A DNA stretch of 64,000 bases from Campanula takesimana. Its lineage: Eukaryota; Streptophyta; Magnoliopsida; Asterales; Campanulaceae. The notes under the pieces are model-generated. The model did not search any database, was not told where the DNA came from, and saw only the letters and a program-made list of their open reading frames with translations. Shown here one piece after another: positions 22,141-35,400 of the stretch. Position 1 is the stretch's first letter. Each line of letters opens with the position of its first letter. The position numbers and the translations under genes are program-made. The stretch covers positions 682,001 through 746,000 of the forward strand of contig JAOWBW010000112.1 of NCBI GenBank assembly GCA_026119855.1. Reading direction: 5' to 3'.

Positions 22141-24466
22141 CTATATACTTGGATTCATAATTAATTTAGGACACTGTTTGAGACTAAGCATGTCTCCTTT
22201 AAAATTAGGGGTGTCAAGTGGTTTATAGTTTTGCATGATATACCTTTTGTAAACCTTTTCTATATAGGCCTTTTGTGATAATCCCAAAATACTCTGTGAA
22301 TACTCACAGTGAACTTGGATTCCTAATACAAAAAGATGTCTCACCAAGAATTTTCATTCCAAAGAAATTTCTTAGTTTCCTTATTAAGGTTTAAAACATT
22401 ACTAGCAAGCAAATATTACCCACATATAAGACCAAAATTATAATTTTTACTCCCACTGAACTTATGGTATATACAATATTTATCAAGATTCATTTCAAAA
22501 CCAAATGAAAGAATAACTTGATTAATCTTTAAATACCATTAATGAGAAGTTTTACTTAAGTCCATAAACGGATTTCTTCATATAGATAGTTTCCCCAATG
22601 TTTCCATTAAGAAAAGTTCTTAATATTCATTTGATGAAGCTTAAGACACAAATTGCTACTAGTGCCATAATGGTTCTAAAAGAGTTTTTAGAAGATATCG
22701 GGAAATGTTTCTTTCTTGATAATTAATGCCTTTCTTATGAGTTGAAAATTCTTTAGCAACTAGATAGGTCTTTATATCTTTCAACATTACTTTTGTGAAT
22801 CCTTTTAGGTCTTAGAGACCCATTTATAGGTTTCACATCTTTAGGTAATGTAAAAGATCCCAAAATTTGTTATCTTTCAAATATTTCAACTCTTTATATA
22901 TGGTATTAATCTACTTATGAGAATTAGGACCATTAATGGCTTTATGGTAGATGAATGGCTCATCTCCCACTAAACCTATGTGTCCTTTATTTCTCGGTAA
23001 GATACATCTCATATCCGGTATTGCAATCCTTCTTACTCTATTGTATCTCTTTAAGGGCACTTGGTTCTTCCTAATTTTGAGGTTGTTGAATTTCCTTCTT
23101 ATGATCAACATTTTCATGTTGTTCAATATTTATAGGAACCCATATTTATTTTGAATTGCATGTTCTTCTTGAATATCAAGTACAAAATTTGAAATCCAAT
23201 TGAAACTTATGGAAGAGGTGAAGAAATGGATGCCTCTTATATTCCAAATTCAAAATATTACACCTAATCTCCCACTAAATTCAACATCCTCAAAGAACCT
23301 AGCTTTTCTCGTTTCAAAATGTTCAAATTTTTGGGTTGTAAAATTTATATATCCCCTAGATCTCTCGGCTTACCTCATGAATAACTACTAACAATCTTAT
23401 GTCTAACTTGCCCTTAGTAGACTTATAAGGTCTACCCTTATGTTAGACAACCCCATAAATGAAGATGATTTAAGGATGTGTTCCTTATTCGTCCCAAAAT
23501 TATAAAGGGTTTTTATTAGTAGCTTAGAGGGAGCTTTAATGAGAATAAGGGCTGCGGTTTTAATGTATCGCCCATAATGAGTGAGGTAAAAGAAGCACAA
23601 AACATGCTTATTACCATTTCCTTAAGGATTTTATCATGTCTCTTGTGTACATCATTTATGCTAGGCGTACCCGGCTTAATGTAGATGGAGACAATCCCAC
23701 ACTCTTCAAAATAGCGAGTAAAAAGGACCTAGACGTTGTTCCCTTTAACAAACATTCCAACCATGATATACTCTATCATGATTGGACCTAATGTTCTTAA
23801 TAGTCTTTCAAAGTTGATTTCCAACTTTAACTTCATAAGACTTTAAAACGTCCATAACTTGAGTCTTTGCATGAAGTAATAAATGTATCCATATTGAGAG
23901 TAGTCATTTATAAACATAATAACTATTGTTGACCTTTCCATGAAGGATTAATGAATGGCCCACAAATATCTGAATGTATTAGTTCTTTGAGACACTTGAT
24001 GCTCTCGAGAATACTTATTCTTTTAATGTTTGTAAATTTCCTTTAAGGCATTTAATGCAAAAGTATTTTTCGAAATATCATGTTTGTTCAAGATTTCCTT
24101 TAACATAAGCTTATCAATTTTCCTCTTGGAAATATGACCCAAACGCCTATGCCTTAAAATTTACTTGATAACTTTTGCTTTCTAGTTTTGGTTTCATTAT
24201 TTATGGGATTCATTTATTGTGCAAATGAGGTCAAGTGAATAAAGACTACTTGACAAAGTACTAGTACCATCAACATTGGAATAAAAATAAAAATCACATT
24301 TATAAAATTGAGCAAAATAACCTTCTTTGTTCAATAGTGTGATAAATATCAAATTCCGTTTAAATGACGGTACAACAAATGTAGTATTTATACAAATATT
24401 ACTAAGTACTTTAACAATAACAAAAATTCCCGATGCCTTGCACTTCAACCGGATCCTGGCTTCCAT
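22141..24466 (-). pseudogene. Broken pol region of the Copia element
   Basis: On the minus strand, 24466-24197 encodes the pre-integrase hallmark FVVPSFKRNLIFITLLNKEG. 22347-22141 encodes the late reverse-transcriptase segment VLGIQVHCEYSQSILGLSQK. Between them frames are closed by many stops and shifts. Not functional. Confidence 0.7.
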
Positions 24467-24661
24467 ATAGATGAATCCTTCATCTTCTCCAGGACTTCGG
24501 TATTTCAGGCAATCCTACATAAACTTCCTGTATGTGAGTTGTCGTTCCAATATTCAACCACTATGTATATGTAGGAAATGAAACCAAATTACCCTTTATC
24601 ACAAACAAAGACCAAATGACATACCTTTCTTAGCACGCCAAGCGTGATACTTAGGGCAGTC

Positions 24662-25024
24662 TTAATTCATGTGATTGAGGTCCTTGCAAAAGAAGCATTC
24701 TTCATGATCATTAGATGATCCCTTACGCTTCTTATTTCTTGCAACCGCAACATCCTTCCCTTTTCTCTTTGTCCCATGAGAGGAGGTAGATGCCAAACGT
24801 TCCTCAAGCATATCAAGGAATATTTTAGCATCAATATCCTTGGAGATACCGGTCAAAATGGTCTCCAGGACAACTATATTCATGATCATTAGGCTCACAC
24901 GATTGGAGCGTTTCCACTTCTCCTCATTTAAGCACTCTTCTTGAGTGCTTTCGTTAGAGAGAGGAAGAGGAAACGGCTCCCTTAATGCATGATCTATGTC
25001 CATATAGCCTAGGATCATCATCAA
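24662..25024 (-). pseudogene. Broken gag of the Copia element
   Basis: 120 codons open on the minus strand, including the gag-typical MILGYMDIDHALREP, the RSNRVSLMIMN segment, a lysine-rich linker and the start of a CCHC zinc knuckle (CFFCKDLNHMN). It stops at the knuckle. Confidence 0.7.
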
Positions 25025-25643
25025 TTTATTTTTTCAAGTTTTAAAATTAGTCTCATTAAGCATCGGTATGGTACTCATAGCAGTAATCACGGATGAAGCT
25101 ATAAGTAAATCTGTTGGAATTTCGAGAACAAGAATGAATACAAAACATGTATAAGACACTACATAATGAAAAATGATTAATTATATCAACGAAATCCATC
25201 AACAAGACAATCAACATGACATCAAAACTAATCTTTGGATTGCGAGTTGACTCATAAATGATTGCCTTAGGCAACAAGTAATTTGAACTTCTATTTTAAT
25301 AAATACTTAATCTTCCTTTGGGCCGACATAAGTACCTAAGAAAATAACCTAATGTTCATTTTACTTGTTACCACATGAATGCCCAAGTTTAGTCAAATGT
25401 CAAGATCTTCTTTGGAAAATTCAAGCCATTCACATATCAACTTAAACATCCAACACTTTACAGTTTTAGGGTTTAAATAACGTAAATCACTTAGGTGACA
25501 ATATTATTTAAACAATGAATAAAATTGTCAAAGCATATAATTAATCAAGGCCTTAGGGTTTGAAAAATGCATGTTTTGTTCCAAAGGGAAAAACAAAATT
25601 ATACAGAAAATTTCAAAAAATCCAATTCTGATGAACAGTGTTT

Positions 25644-25866
25644 GCACGGTCGTGCATATAAAAGTGCACGGCCGTGCAATAATTCACAGAATCATTGTTT
25701 CATTCGACACATTCTGCACGACCGTGCCAAACAAAGGGCACGACCGTGCAGATCTGAGGTCCACCCGGATTAAGCCCTTTCCAGGTTGCACCGATTAAAA
25801 AATTGAAGGTGCACGGCCGTGCTAAACAAAGGGCACGACCGTGCTAAACAAAGGGCACGACCGTGC
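25644..25866 (-). repeat. Seven-copy GCACGRCCGTGC palindrome array in the Copia leader
   Basis: Palindromic 12-mers GCACGGCCGTGC or GCACGACCGTGC (one GCACGGTCGTGC) start at 25644, 25666, 25716, 25738, 25811, 25833 and 25855. Start-to-start spacing is 22, 50, 22, 73, 22 and 22 bp; the recurrent spacer is TAAACAAAGG or CAAACAAAGG. The array lies between the primer site and gag, in the untranslated leader of the element RNA. It stands out as GC-rich against AT-rich neighbours. Confidence 0.9.
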
Positions 25867-26265
25867 CAAATTTTCTGTATTCTGATTTTTTTTTTTTTTT
25901 CAAATTTTTCCCAAAAGGCATGAATAACAAGTAGATCCGCATGGTATGTACTTAAAACATAAAACCATGTTATTTAGGGATAATCTTGTTTTAAAATTAA
26001 TGGAATCAAGTGAGTAGATCCACATGGTATGCACTAGACATAAAACCATGTTATGAAGGGATAGTCACACTTGAACCATTGAGTTTAATGAACAAAACTT
26101 TCAAACCATTTTCTGAATTTTAGATGATGATTATTAGTACTCTATGAATGAATTAGAGTCCCTAATCAACATCAAATCTTTATGATTCAACAGGAAAATA
26201 TGAATCAAATTAAAGCAAAAAGGTTTTCTTAAAAGAACTCAAACTCAAACTAAATAATGAACCGG

Positions 26266-26277
26266 GCTCTGATACCA
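26266..26277 (-). other. Primer-binding site (initiator tRNA-Met)
   Basis: TGGTATCAGAGC on the minus strand, matching the 3' end of plant initiator tRNA-Met, two nt from the 5' LTR of the Copia element. Confidence 0.85.
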
Positions 26278-26279
26278 AT

Positions 26280-26763
26280 TGATGGAACAATTTTATATCC
26301 TTGAATGCCACACTCATATTTAGTAAAAGATTGATGAAGATATGAAGCGGAAGCGTTAGGAATATACCTGTTGAATCCATAGTAGATGTTGGTAGGGAGA
26401 ATTAAGATGAAGAAGATGTAGGAAAATTGATCTTCTAAATGATGAATGCCCTTTAGTTTCTCAAACACTTCTAGACAATAATGAAAAGAATAATAAGAGA
26501 GAAAGTAAAGTAAAAAGTAGTCTTGAAAGGGTTGATGGAAGACCCTTTATATAGTAGACTTGGTGGCATTTCATTTAGGGACCACACCTATTCATTTCTT
26601 AAGCAATGTTAATTTACCATTTTGCCCATCATAAATAGGTAAATTACATTTCAGGGATTCTACACATTGACTAGGTTTGACTATACTTTATATTAATATT
26701 ATAGTCATGATTTTATTAATGGAAGTCTAAATAACTTGTATTGCAAGCCATCTTGTTCCAACA
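26280..26763 (-). repeat. 5' LTR of the 20826-26763 Copia element
   Basis: 484 bp, same ends as 20826-21312, followed by GTTGG. From 27228 to 27995 no gene is visible; a (GA)n tract lies at 27471-27486. Confidence 0.88.
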
Positions 26764-27995
26764 GTTGGTTCTCCCATGAGACTTTTGTTATTTGTCTATT
26801 TGGATAATGCTTGAACTAAGAGATAGTGTGTGCCTATAAATAGGCGCTTATAGAAAGATTTCAAGTGTGCTTTGTGGTGCCAAGAGTGACTCCCCTTAGG
26901 GGGAGAGTGAGTTAGAGAGATGTGTACATTAATGAAAGAGTTGTACGCTATTGTGAGACTAGTATTCAAGAATGTTGAGAAGGATGTGGACACCTCCATT
27001 CTTGTAATATTGTTGTGTTAAGTTGTGTGTCTTTGCGAGTTTCTTGATTAAAACTCATGGTGTTGTAATCATGATATTATAGTGAAGTTGTTGATTGGTT
27101 TTTGGACGTAGCCCAATAGTGTTAGGGTGAACCACACTAAATCTTGTCTTCTTTATTATTTTCGTCATATTGTTGGTGTCCAAATTAATGGTATAGCATA
27201 ACTTAATTGTTGGTGTGCACGATAACCGCTTCCGCGCGCACATGAAGTTAGGTGTTCATCCCAAAGCTGATGATTTTGATCAAAACATGCAGTCATTGAA
27301 ATCAAATATTATTGAATACAAAGTACAAATTAAAATGATCAGATTAACAAACAATTAAATATAGTCTCATTATGAAATTAGAAACAATTGTAAGAGATCT
27401 GTGATTGAAATAATGAAAGGGAAACAATTGCGAGATGGCACAAAGAAAGGGTGAGGATGGAGAGAAAGATAGAGAGAGAGAGAGAGTTATTAATAATTAT
27501 GACATTAAAACTATGAATTAAATGTTGAATACATTTTTATATCACATTAAAATTATGACATTGGTTTGGAAAAATATATTCTCATTATTCAAAAAAAAAA
27601 ATTACTTCGATTTTGGTGATTAATTTTGAATTTTGGCAAAAAAAAAATCATCTGACTATTACCATTCTAATGAAATTTCAAAATTAATATTAATGCATCG
27701 TAAGGATATACAATGATTTATAATTTTTATGAAAATATTTAAATTAAAATGATTTTTTCTATCTTTGTCACATAATGCGGTTTAATTTTACAATTAAAAT
27801 TGAAATTATAGAGTTATCTTTTATATGGGCTTTTATGATATACAATGATATTTTTGTGGGCTAATGGTAGAGTTATCTTTTATGTGGGCTTTTATGATAT
27901 GGGCTTGTAGATATGGCCTGCTTGATCATACGAATGAATACGCGTATCCAAACCGTATAAAATACATATCATTTTGTTATTGCAAGACGGTTAGG

Positions 27996-29027
27996 TAGGC
28001 CTGGCAAAACTAACCCATTACCCATAAACCCACCCAACTCAACCCGTTAATTACCCAACCCAATCCAACTCAATAATAAGTTTGGGTTAAAACAGGTCAC
28101 CACTCCAACCCATTAACTTTACCAGGTTAAACAAGGTTGACCCATCCAACCCATTCCAACCCGCTAGTGGAGTCGATTTCCATCAAAAGCGTCCCTGAAG
28201 CCCCATCCTCACTTGTCGATTTCCATCAAAGCGCAACGACGATCTCCATCAGAAGGCGGCGCTGTGGCGACGTTAGTGGAGTCGGCGGAGACAACTTTGG
28301 AGATACAACTTTTTTTTCAACATTGTAAACCCTAATTTTGTTCCAGGTTAGTTAATTTCAACTTTCTAAACCCTAATTTTCTTTCGATTAATCATGTTTA
28401 TTCATGGATTTCAACAAATTTTACCCCACAGCTGCTCCTCTTTTAAATACCCAATTTTTTCACAAAGAATTCATCTTTTTTAAAAAAATAATAATTCATA
28501 GTCTCTGTTCAAAGGTTAAAAGTTTAATCTTTTTTTTTTAGCTGAATTTGTTTGGTGTTATAATCAAACACCAACAACAACCTCCTCAATCCAGCTCATA
28601 GTTAGCTCATTATTTTATGATTTTCTTCTTTTGATTTCTTAATCCAGATTTTTTTTTTCCTGCTTAAACAGCAAGCTTCTGAAAATTCTTGTCTTAAGCC
28701 CCTTGGTGATGGTACGAATGTGATTGCGCTTTAGATGTTGTATGATTATAATTTTTGTATTATTTTTTTTAAAAAAAGTATTAAAAAAAGTTTTTTTTAT
28801 TTATTTATGTGATTGCGCTTTAGATGCTATATGATTATAATTTTTGTTTATTTTTTTAAAAAAATATTTAAAAAAATTTATTTAAAAAAAAACAAACAAA
28901 AAAAACTGATGGATCAACCCATTAGTGACCCAACCCGTTTGACCCGTTTCTTAAACAGGTGTAATGGGTTTGGACCATCTCAACCCGCCAACCCGCTTCA
29001 ACCCAACCTGCATAATTGCCAGGCCTA
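27996..29027. mobile_element. hAT-like non-autonomous element with gene-like GC-rich core
   Basis: Inverted termini TAGGCCTGGCAA and TTGCCAGGCCTA, flanked by CGGTTAGG and CTGTTAGG (8 bp, one mismatch), the hAT length. Subterminal zones are dense in AACCC-type words (ACCCATTA, AACCCG). The core at 28160-28330 is GC-rich and exon-like (TCGATTTCCATC repeated, GGCGGCGCTGTGGCGACG). A block GTGATTGCGCTTTAGATG is tandemly repeated at 28720-28870. No transposase. Confidence 0.78.
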
Positions 29028-30030
29028 CTGTTAGGTAGTTGCACTCTACAACTCGTTGAATCCGACTCTCCAAATTTCAAGCAAACAGAAAAAAAGGAAA
29101 ATTCTTCGACTCTTAGTGTGAAATTCTGATGTTCTCTTCACGAATTACGAGGTAATTTTCTTTCTTTTTTTCCTTGATTTGTTCGTTTTTTATTTTGTTC
29201 TTAGTTCTATCGATCAAATACGAAAAAAATCCCTAATTTGTGTAATCAGTTTGCTTCTGCCGATCTTTGATGCTGAATTGCTGATGCTATCCGTTTGCAG
29301 ATTAGTTAAAACCCTAGATTTTTCTGTTTTCTGTTGCTAATTCAGCTCTTTTTATTAAAGTTCGGTGGAAATTCATGAGAAAACTTGATTTAGTCATGTG
29401 GTTCTGTTTGTTTTGTATTCTATGCATATATGTGTGTTATTAGAAATCCCCAATTAATTGTTGGTGGTGGTCGGTTGGGGCATCGGTGGTTGTAGGGTGG
29501 GTTGTTGTATGTGAGACTGATTTGAACACTTGTTGCCCTTGGAATTTGGTGATGACAATATTGGATAGGCGTTGTACTGAGGAGCCTGGGTGCCTGAAAG
29601 CTATTTTTGTCATGTCCAAACATGGCGTCTAATTGTAAAAACTCAAAACAAACTTATTGACATTTTCACCCTGAACTAACTTATACACGCGCTGCCCTTG
29701 GACTCATGTTACTGCTCAATCACAGTAGTGACCATATTACGTTGGCAATATACTTATTGTGTTCTCTTTTGTGTATTCCAAATGCAATAACATTTTACGC
29801 TAGGTAGTAAATACTCCTTTAACAAGTGCCAGAGGTTTGCTTGTGGACGTTTCCCTTCGTTTAATCATGAAAGGTTTAGTTTAAAAGGAGGAAAAATAAG
29901 TTTGTTGTACCTGAATCGATGCTTGGTTATACTATTGGACCTCTGCAGGCTACTTTTTATGTTTGTTGCGTTTTTAGGCAATGATTAATGAGCATTTTTA
30001 TATGTTGTGTGAAATATCAGGTAGGTGATA

Positions 30031-31008
30031 ATGAAAGAGAAGAATACTACGTCAACACTCAAACGCATTTTGGTGACATGTGCAGCTCAGGTTTTTTTTT
30101 TTTGTTTTTTTTACTTCGTGAATACCGTTACTTGTTTATTCCATCTTCCTAGTGCTTTACTGAACGCACAAACTACAAAAAGGATTGAAAATCTACCACT
30201 GTAATTTCCTTAATTTCCCCTCACACGAGGATGAGAATTTCAAACATTGTAGGACCCATGTTTTATCATTGACACAAAATGAAGGTTAATACAATTGTTC
30301 CATTGTAAAAAGGTGGTTTTTTTTTTTAAGGGACATGGTTCCCTTCAATTAGGATGTCCCAAAAATACTAATCAACTCTTCCATTTTATAGAGGGCATAT
30401 CCCTTTATGCTTCAGCGTTGGAGCCTAAGAAAGGAACTTGTATTGTAGGCAGCTCTTCATTAATTTCTGACGCTTTTTATTGTTTTTCGTTTTTCGTTTT
30501 TTTCCTGTTCCTTTTCACTTTCTAATATCTCTTAATACGTTTCCACTCTTTTTTTCCCTCTCGATTGCTTTGTTCATTTTCCTCCATCCCTCTTGTGTCT
30601 ACTGAAGAGAGGGAACAGTGGGGTTTTGCTATATTAATCATATCATATGATTAGTGCCTCCTAATACAACCTAAGAAATGAGCATACATATTTTCGTGAC
30701 TGGATCTTTAGCTTTTCCTTAAATTGTCTTAGGTGCTTCAGAATAGATTCTTGTAGTGCCTCCTAATACAACCAAAGAGCTCTTTTGCAGTCAAAAGAGT
30801 ATGGAAGTTGTGTTGCAGCCAGGATTCCTCAAGTTGAACATGATATGTGTCTGAAAGAATTTCTTGCATTGAAAAATTGCATGAAAAATGTGGTATGGCT
30901 TCGTGGACTGGAATTACCCCTTTGAAATTTACTTCTTTTAGTTAATTTGAAACACAAAACCGTGCACTGATTCGACTTTTCATGCTGCAGTTGAAGGGGA
31001 AGCATTAA
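30031..31008 (+). CDS. Twin-CX9C mitochondrial protein, NDUFAF8-like
   Basis: A 59-aa protein in three coding exons: 30031-30090, 30791-30892 and 30991-31008, all joining in phase 0 with GT-AG introns. It has four cysteines, C17-x9-C27 and C40-x9-C50, the twin-CX9C signature of intermembrane-space proteins folded by MIA40. The segments YGSCVAARIP and CLKEFLALKNCM resemble NDUFAF8, an assembly factor of respiratory complex I that partners NDUFAF5 in humans. A non-coding first exon probably ends at 29151 (GAG before GTAATTTT) with its acceptor at 30020. The first coding intron begins GTTTTT, a weak donor. The next gene starts 308 bp downstream on the same strand. The family call rests on the cysteine spacing and remembered similarity. 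Confidence 0.78.
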
Positions 31009-31315
31009 ATTCTATCAAAATTTTCAATTTTAGTGTAGTTGCCATCTGTATTCTTGGAGCATTGAGAAAAGGTTGAGTTTCATAAACAAGCGGTCAGAGC
31101 TCTGAGCTCCTCCCACTGCTTGGGAGCAAAACCTACGAGTTGATTTCTAGTTATCTCAGATTTTCTGCTATATAGCCATCTACTTGATCAGTATTGGTAC
31201 TTGGTTAAATTCTCCCCTCTTCTTCATCGTGCGGCGTTTACGTAGTTTAATCTGTCCATAGGTGGTATTTTCTGTAATACCCTTTATTGCGATCTCGGAA
31301 TTCGATAGCGCAAAA

Positions 31316-32434
31316 ATGTTTGGCAAAGCATCAAGCTCTCAGCCAAGTGTTGGGTTTAGTGGATCTGGTTCTCTATCCCATGCTTACATTCAGTATCCGC
31401 CCTTGAGATGCAAAATCAGTGGATCAAGAAGTTTATTTTATGATGATGGAACTAAACTAATCATCTCATCAACATCTGATCAGGTATGGACATATGGCTA
31501 TTTATTGGCGTGATTTTGTTGAAATTCACTACATGAAGCTCTATTTTTCTTGTACATGACCTAATTTTGTCATTTACATGTTATCTTATGTAGGTTGTCT
31601 CATGGAAAACTGTTCCTTTTACTCCTCATATTGCTTTCACATCCGATTCAATAACTGATGGGCCAATACTGTCAGTTCGATATTCTTTGGATGAAAAGCT
31701 TTTAGCTATTCAAAGGTCTAATCATGAAGTTCAGATTTGGAATAGAGAAACTAAAGAGAGTTTTAGTCAAAAGTTCAGATCCGAATCAGAGAGTGTGTTG
31801 GGATTTTTCTGGACAGATTGCCCAACTTGTGATATCGTAATCGTAAAGACCAGGTACGCTCTTCAATAGACTATCATAGTACTTACTGTATTTGATGCCA
31901 AAATTTCATTGAAAATATTTACCTGTCTTATAAACCTATCAGAATGCAGAAGTTTTGCTAAATGAGCTCCTTGAACTCTTAAGCCGAGCGCAAACTATGT
32001 TAATCCTTTCGCTCGTAACTTTTCATGGAAAGTTGCACTTGATGATGGTATCCATGGTGCGCACACAGTAGCTTTCGGAAAATACATGGCACATGGAGAG
32101 TGATTTAATGACAAAGATCTAAAACATGATGCTAAAATAAAAAAAGGAAACATTCTTCGTCCTGTAACTGAGAGGGGGGGGGGCTTCATAAGGTCTGCCT
32201 GGTGTAGTAAGCTAGTAAATGTCGAACTTTTATTAGGTTAAGACACAAGGAAAGGGCATATGGAGACATTAAAACTGCATCGTAATGGGATATTAGACCC
32301 CGCAATAGCGGGAGCCTCATTCATCGTGGGTGGCCCTTTTTATCGCAATGAATCGCTGGACAGTTGATAGCCACGTTGCTCTTTTAGGTTGCATGAAGAT
32401 GTAGGTATTGCTGTTGGAGAAAACGAATGAAAAT

Positions 32435-32486
<52 letters not shown>

Positions 32487-35400
32487 TCCTCGTGCTCTGC
32501 TGGATTAGTTCTGTTTTCTATTTTGCTTGTTCAGCTTTAAGAATTTTTCTTGTGGCATGCAAGCCGGCCAACTTTCCTTTATTGGATGTCTCAAAGTTTT
32601 TCCACTTAGAAATTCTGTGCATGAACTAAATTCTCATTACTACCATTACACAAGAAATTTTAAACTCGTTCATGTGCTCAAGTCGAGTAGAAGATAGATA
32701 AATGGTGTCAGTGGACATCATTGTATCCGTCAATGGGTGTGGAAGTATTAGAGATATGGTCTGGTGGACACTGTATATAAGTATATACTCCCTCCGTCCC
32801 ACCTCACTTGAGACTTATTTCCATTTTGGTCCGTCCCACTTTACTTGAGACTCCCCAAAATGGTAATCTTTTTATAATTTTATATTCAATCTACCCCACC
32901 CGCTCATTCTCTCTCTTCATAACCACACAATTCATTCAACCAACCTACCATTAACCCCACTCATTCTCTCTCTTCATTTTCTACCACACATTTTCTTTAT
33001 TTTATTCTTTTTTCTTAGTTATCGTGCCCACCTCTTAGGTCTCAAGTGAGGTGGGACGGAGGGAGTATGAGGCTAAAAGAGTTAAGTCCTAAGAGTGTCA
33101 AAATTTGTCCACACATGTACATAAAAATTTAAACTCGTTCATGTGCTCAAGTAGAGTAGAAGATAGATAAATGGTATCAATGGACATTAATATATTCAAT
33201 GGATGTGGAAGTATTTTAGATTTGGTCTCGTGGACACTGTATATAATTATAGATGAGGGTGTCCATAAAAAGAAAATAGATATGAGACCAAAAGAGTAAA
33301 CTCCTAAGAGTGTCACAATCTGTCCTATTATATTTTCTTAAAAAATATATTTTAATTCATTACGACTAATTGCATATATGTTCCATTTTTATCCTTTTAA
33401 TGTTTGACTTTCAAACATGTACTCTTTCATTGGAATGTGAAAAGTATTTCATCGTGGAGAAAAGTTAAATGGAACCAACAGACACGAATAATTCCGTCAA
33501 GTAACATTAGAGAGGACGGAAAGAAACGAGGAAACCAGGTTACCTGGGAATTGGAGAAGACTTCTTGATCCCAATGTCCTTATGATTCTTTTTTTCTGCC
33601 CGGCAATATGACAATTGGCAAGTGAAACTCCTCCAAAGTGGGTGGACTCGTTGTCCATCCACATGTACATTCTCCTCTTTCTATTCAATAGCATTTCTTT
33701 TTCTCTCAGAAAAAGAAAAAAAAAATTGAACTAGGTGGAGGCAATTGTTAGGGTCATTCTAAACATGGAGTATTAAGTTATCTGGTACGGATGCATGTTT
33801 ATCAGAACACTGATGCATGTACAAGCTAGGCTGTATGCAGAATGAGGGATAACCTAATCGTTTATCATGCTATATTCCTATATGAATCTCCACATTATTC
33901 ATTGGTATGCATTTTCGTTTGGCTTTTATATTATTCAACTGAGATAGAGTTGGATTGCAGTGGATTGGACATGTTCTCTTACGATGCTGAGTTGAAATCT
34001 CTTCGCTTGGTCAAGGCAAAGAAGTTTAACGTGAGTTGGTATGTCTACACGCATGAAAGCCGATTGTTGCTTCTTGCCTCGGGTATGCAATGCAAGAGCT
34101 TTACTGGATATCAGGTACACTCACTTTAGGGTTAAGGAGACTTATTATCCTCAGCTTTGCTTAATACTCTTTCTATTCATTTGATGAGTCATTGATTCCT
34201 TTTTATCCATTCAAAGAACAATTTCAAATGTGTAACCTTTCCTCTTTGCGATTTTACTTTTACCATTTTACATTGATATACTTGCTACTTCAGATGATGA
34301 GAAAACATGATTATATTTATAATAGAGACAATTGCGTTCTGCCTCAACAATCTAGAATCAATTTAACAAAAAATTGAAAGAGAAATATGGACGACAAACT
34401 ATGGGAGGCATTGTGGAGACTCAGAGAGAAGGAGGCTGGAGTGATGGATGAGAGAGAGAGAGAGAGAGAGAGTGAGAGAGAGAGAGAAATTCTCTTATAA
34501 TTTCTAAATTTTGATCAAATTTGTTTTTTCAGATGATGTGAAATAGAATTGGGGTTTAGAGTCAATGTTTTACTCCCTGCATTCCATGTCACAAAACCAT
34601 GTTTGGATGTCTAACTTATTGATTTTGTAATTTTAGACTTTCAATCTTTTATAATTTATATTATTTATACCGAAATTATATATATAAAAAAAAACTACAA
34701 TATGTAAGAAAACAATCATAATGAAAGATTTTTTTTGAGAAAAAACTTATAGAACATCCAATAAGAAATAATGGACCCTTACGTTGAACAGAGGGAGTAG
34801 CATTTTAAACTGATCTTTCTATAGGGTAGTATAGATTTTATAAATTGGGTTAAAAGTTTATGAGTATCTTATTTGGATGAGTTATAAATAGATAGATTTG
34901 GCTTGACTCAGTTCGATACTATTAGTAACTCTACTCAAGTTCGAGTATCTTGTAAAACAAGTACTCCCTCTGACCCATAATAAATTTCGCATTTTCTATT
35001 TTGGTATGTTCCAAAATAAATGTCGCGTTTCTAAACATGAAAGAAAGTTGGTGCTATTTATTATTTTACAAGCAATGTCCAAACTAGTAAAGCGACTTCT
35101 TAAAAAAAAAAGAGTACAAGTCATATGCGATATTTATTTCGGGATGGAGGGAGTATAAGGCCAGTTGGTCGAACTCGAACACTATTTTGCAAACCCGGCT
35201 TCATCAGGTGCGACTCAACTAATATGCGACTTCATATCAATAAAAAAAATTATTGACTCGTATGGGATAATATCCAACTCGATTTGGCTCGTTGACAGAG
35301 CGTGTTCCAATTAAGTTGTCCTAGAAGCTGGGATTTTGATGGGTAAATATTGCTCTGCACAGTGACTTCTTTGTCTGGCATCGATATAATTTGAAAATTT

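Larger units (their letters stand above)
20826..26763 (-). mobile_element. Copia LTR retrotransposon, full-length but degenerate
   Basis: LTRs of 487 and 484 bp (TGATGGAACAA...GTTCCAACA) bound about 5 kb. The 5-bp GTTGG is duplicated exactly outside both ends. An initiator-Met primer site TGGTATCAGAGC lies at 26266-26277 (minus), two nt from the right LTR, and the polypurine tract CAAGTGGGAGAT abuts the left LTR, so the element reads on the minus strand. The order gag, integrase region, reverse transcriptase is preserved as short broken frames. The two LTRs still match closely, apart from small indels. Confidence 0.9.
20736..27222 (+). repeat. Probable solo LTR split by a nested Copia element
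   Basis: 20736-20825 (starting TGTTGGAATTTGG) joins in register with 26769 onward across the GTTGG duplication. The right part has the look of a plus-strand Tork-type LTR 3' half (GGACGTAGCCCAATAGTG, GGTGAACCACACTAAATCTTG). AACCG precedes the left end and recurs at 27223-27227, a possible target duplication, but the right terminus does not end in CA. No primer site or coding region follows, so I infer a solo LTR. Confidence 0.5.

Noticed and set aside
25644..25866. CRISPR-like repeat array
   Set aside because: Repeats are short palindromes with near-constant spacers, in a plant retrotransposon leader.
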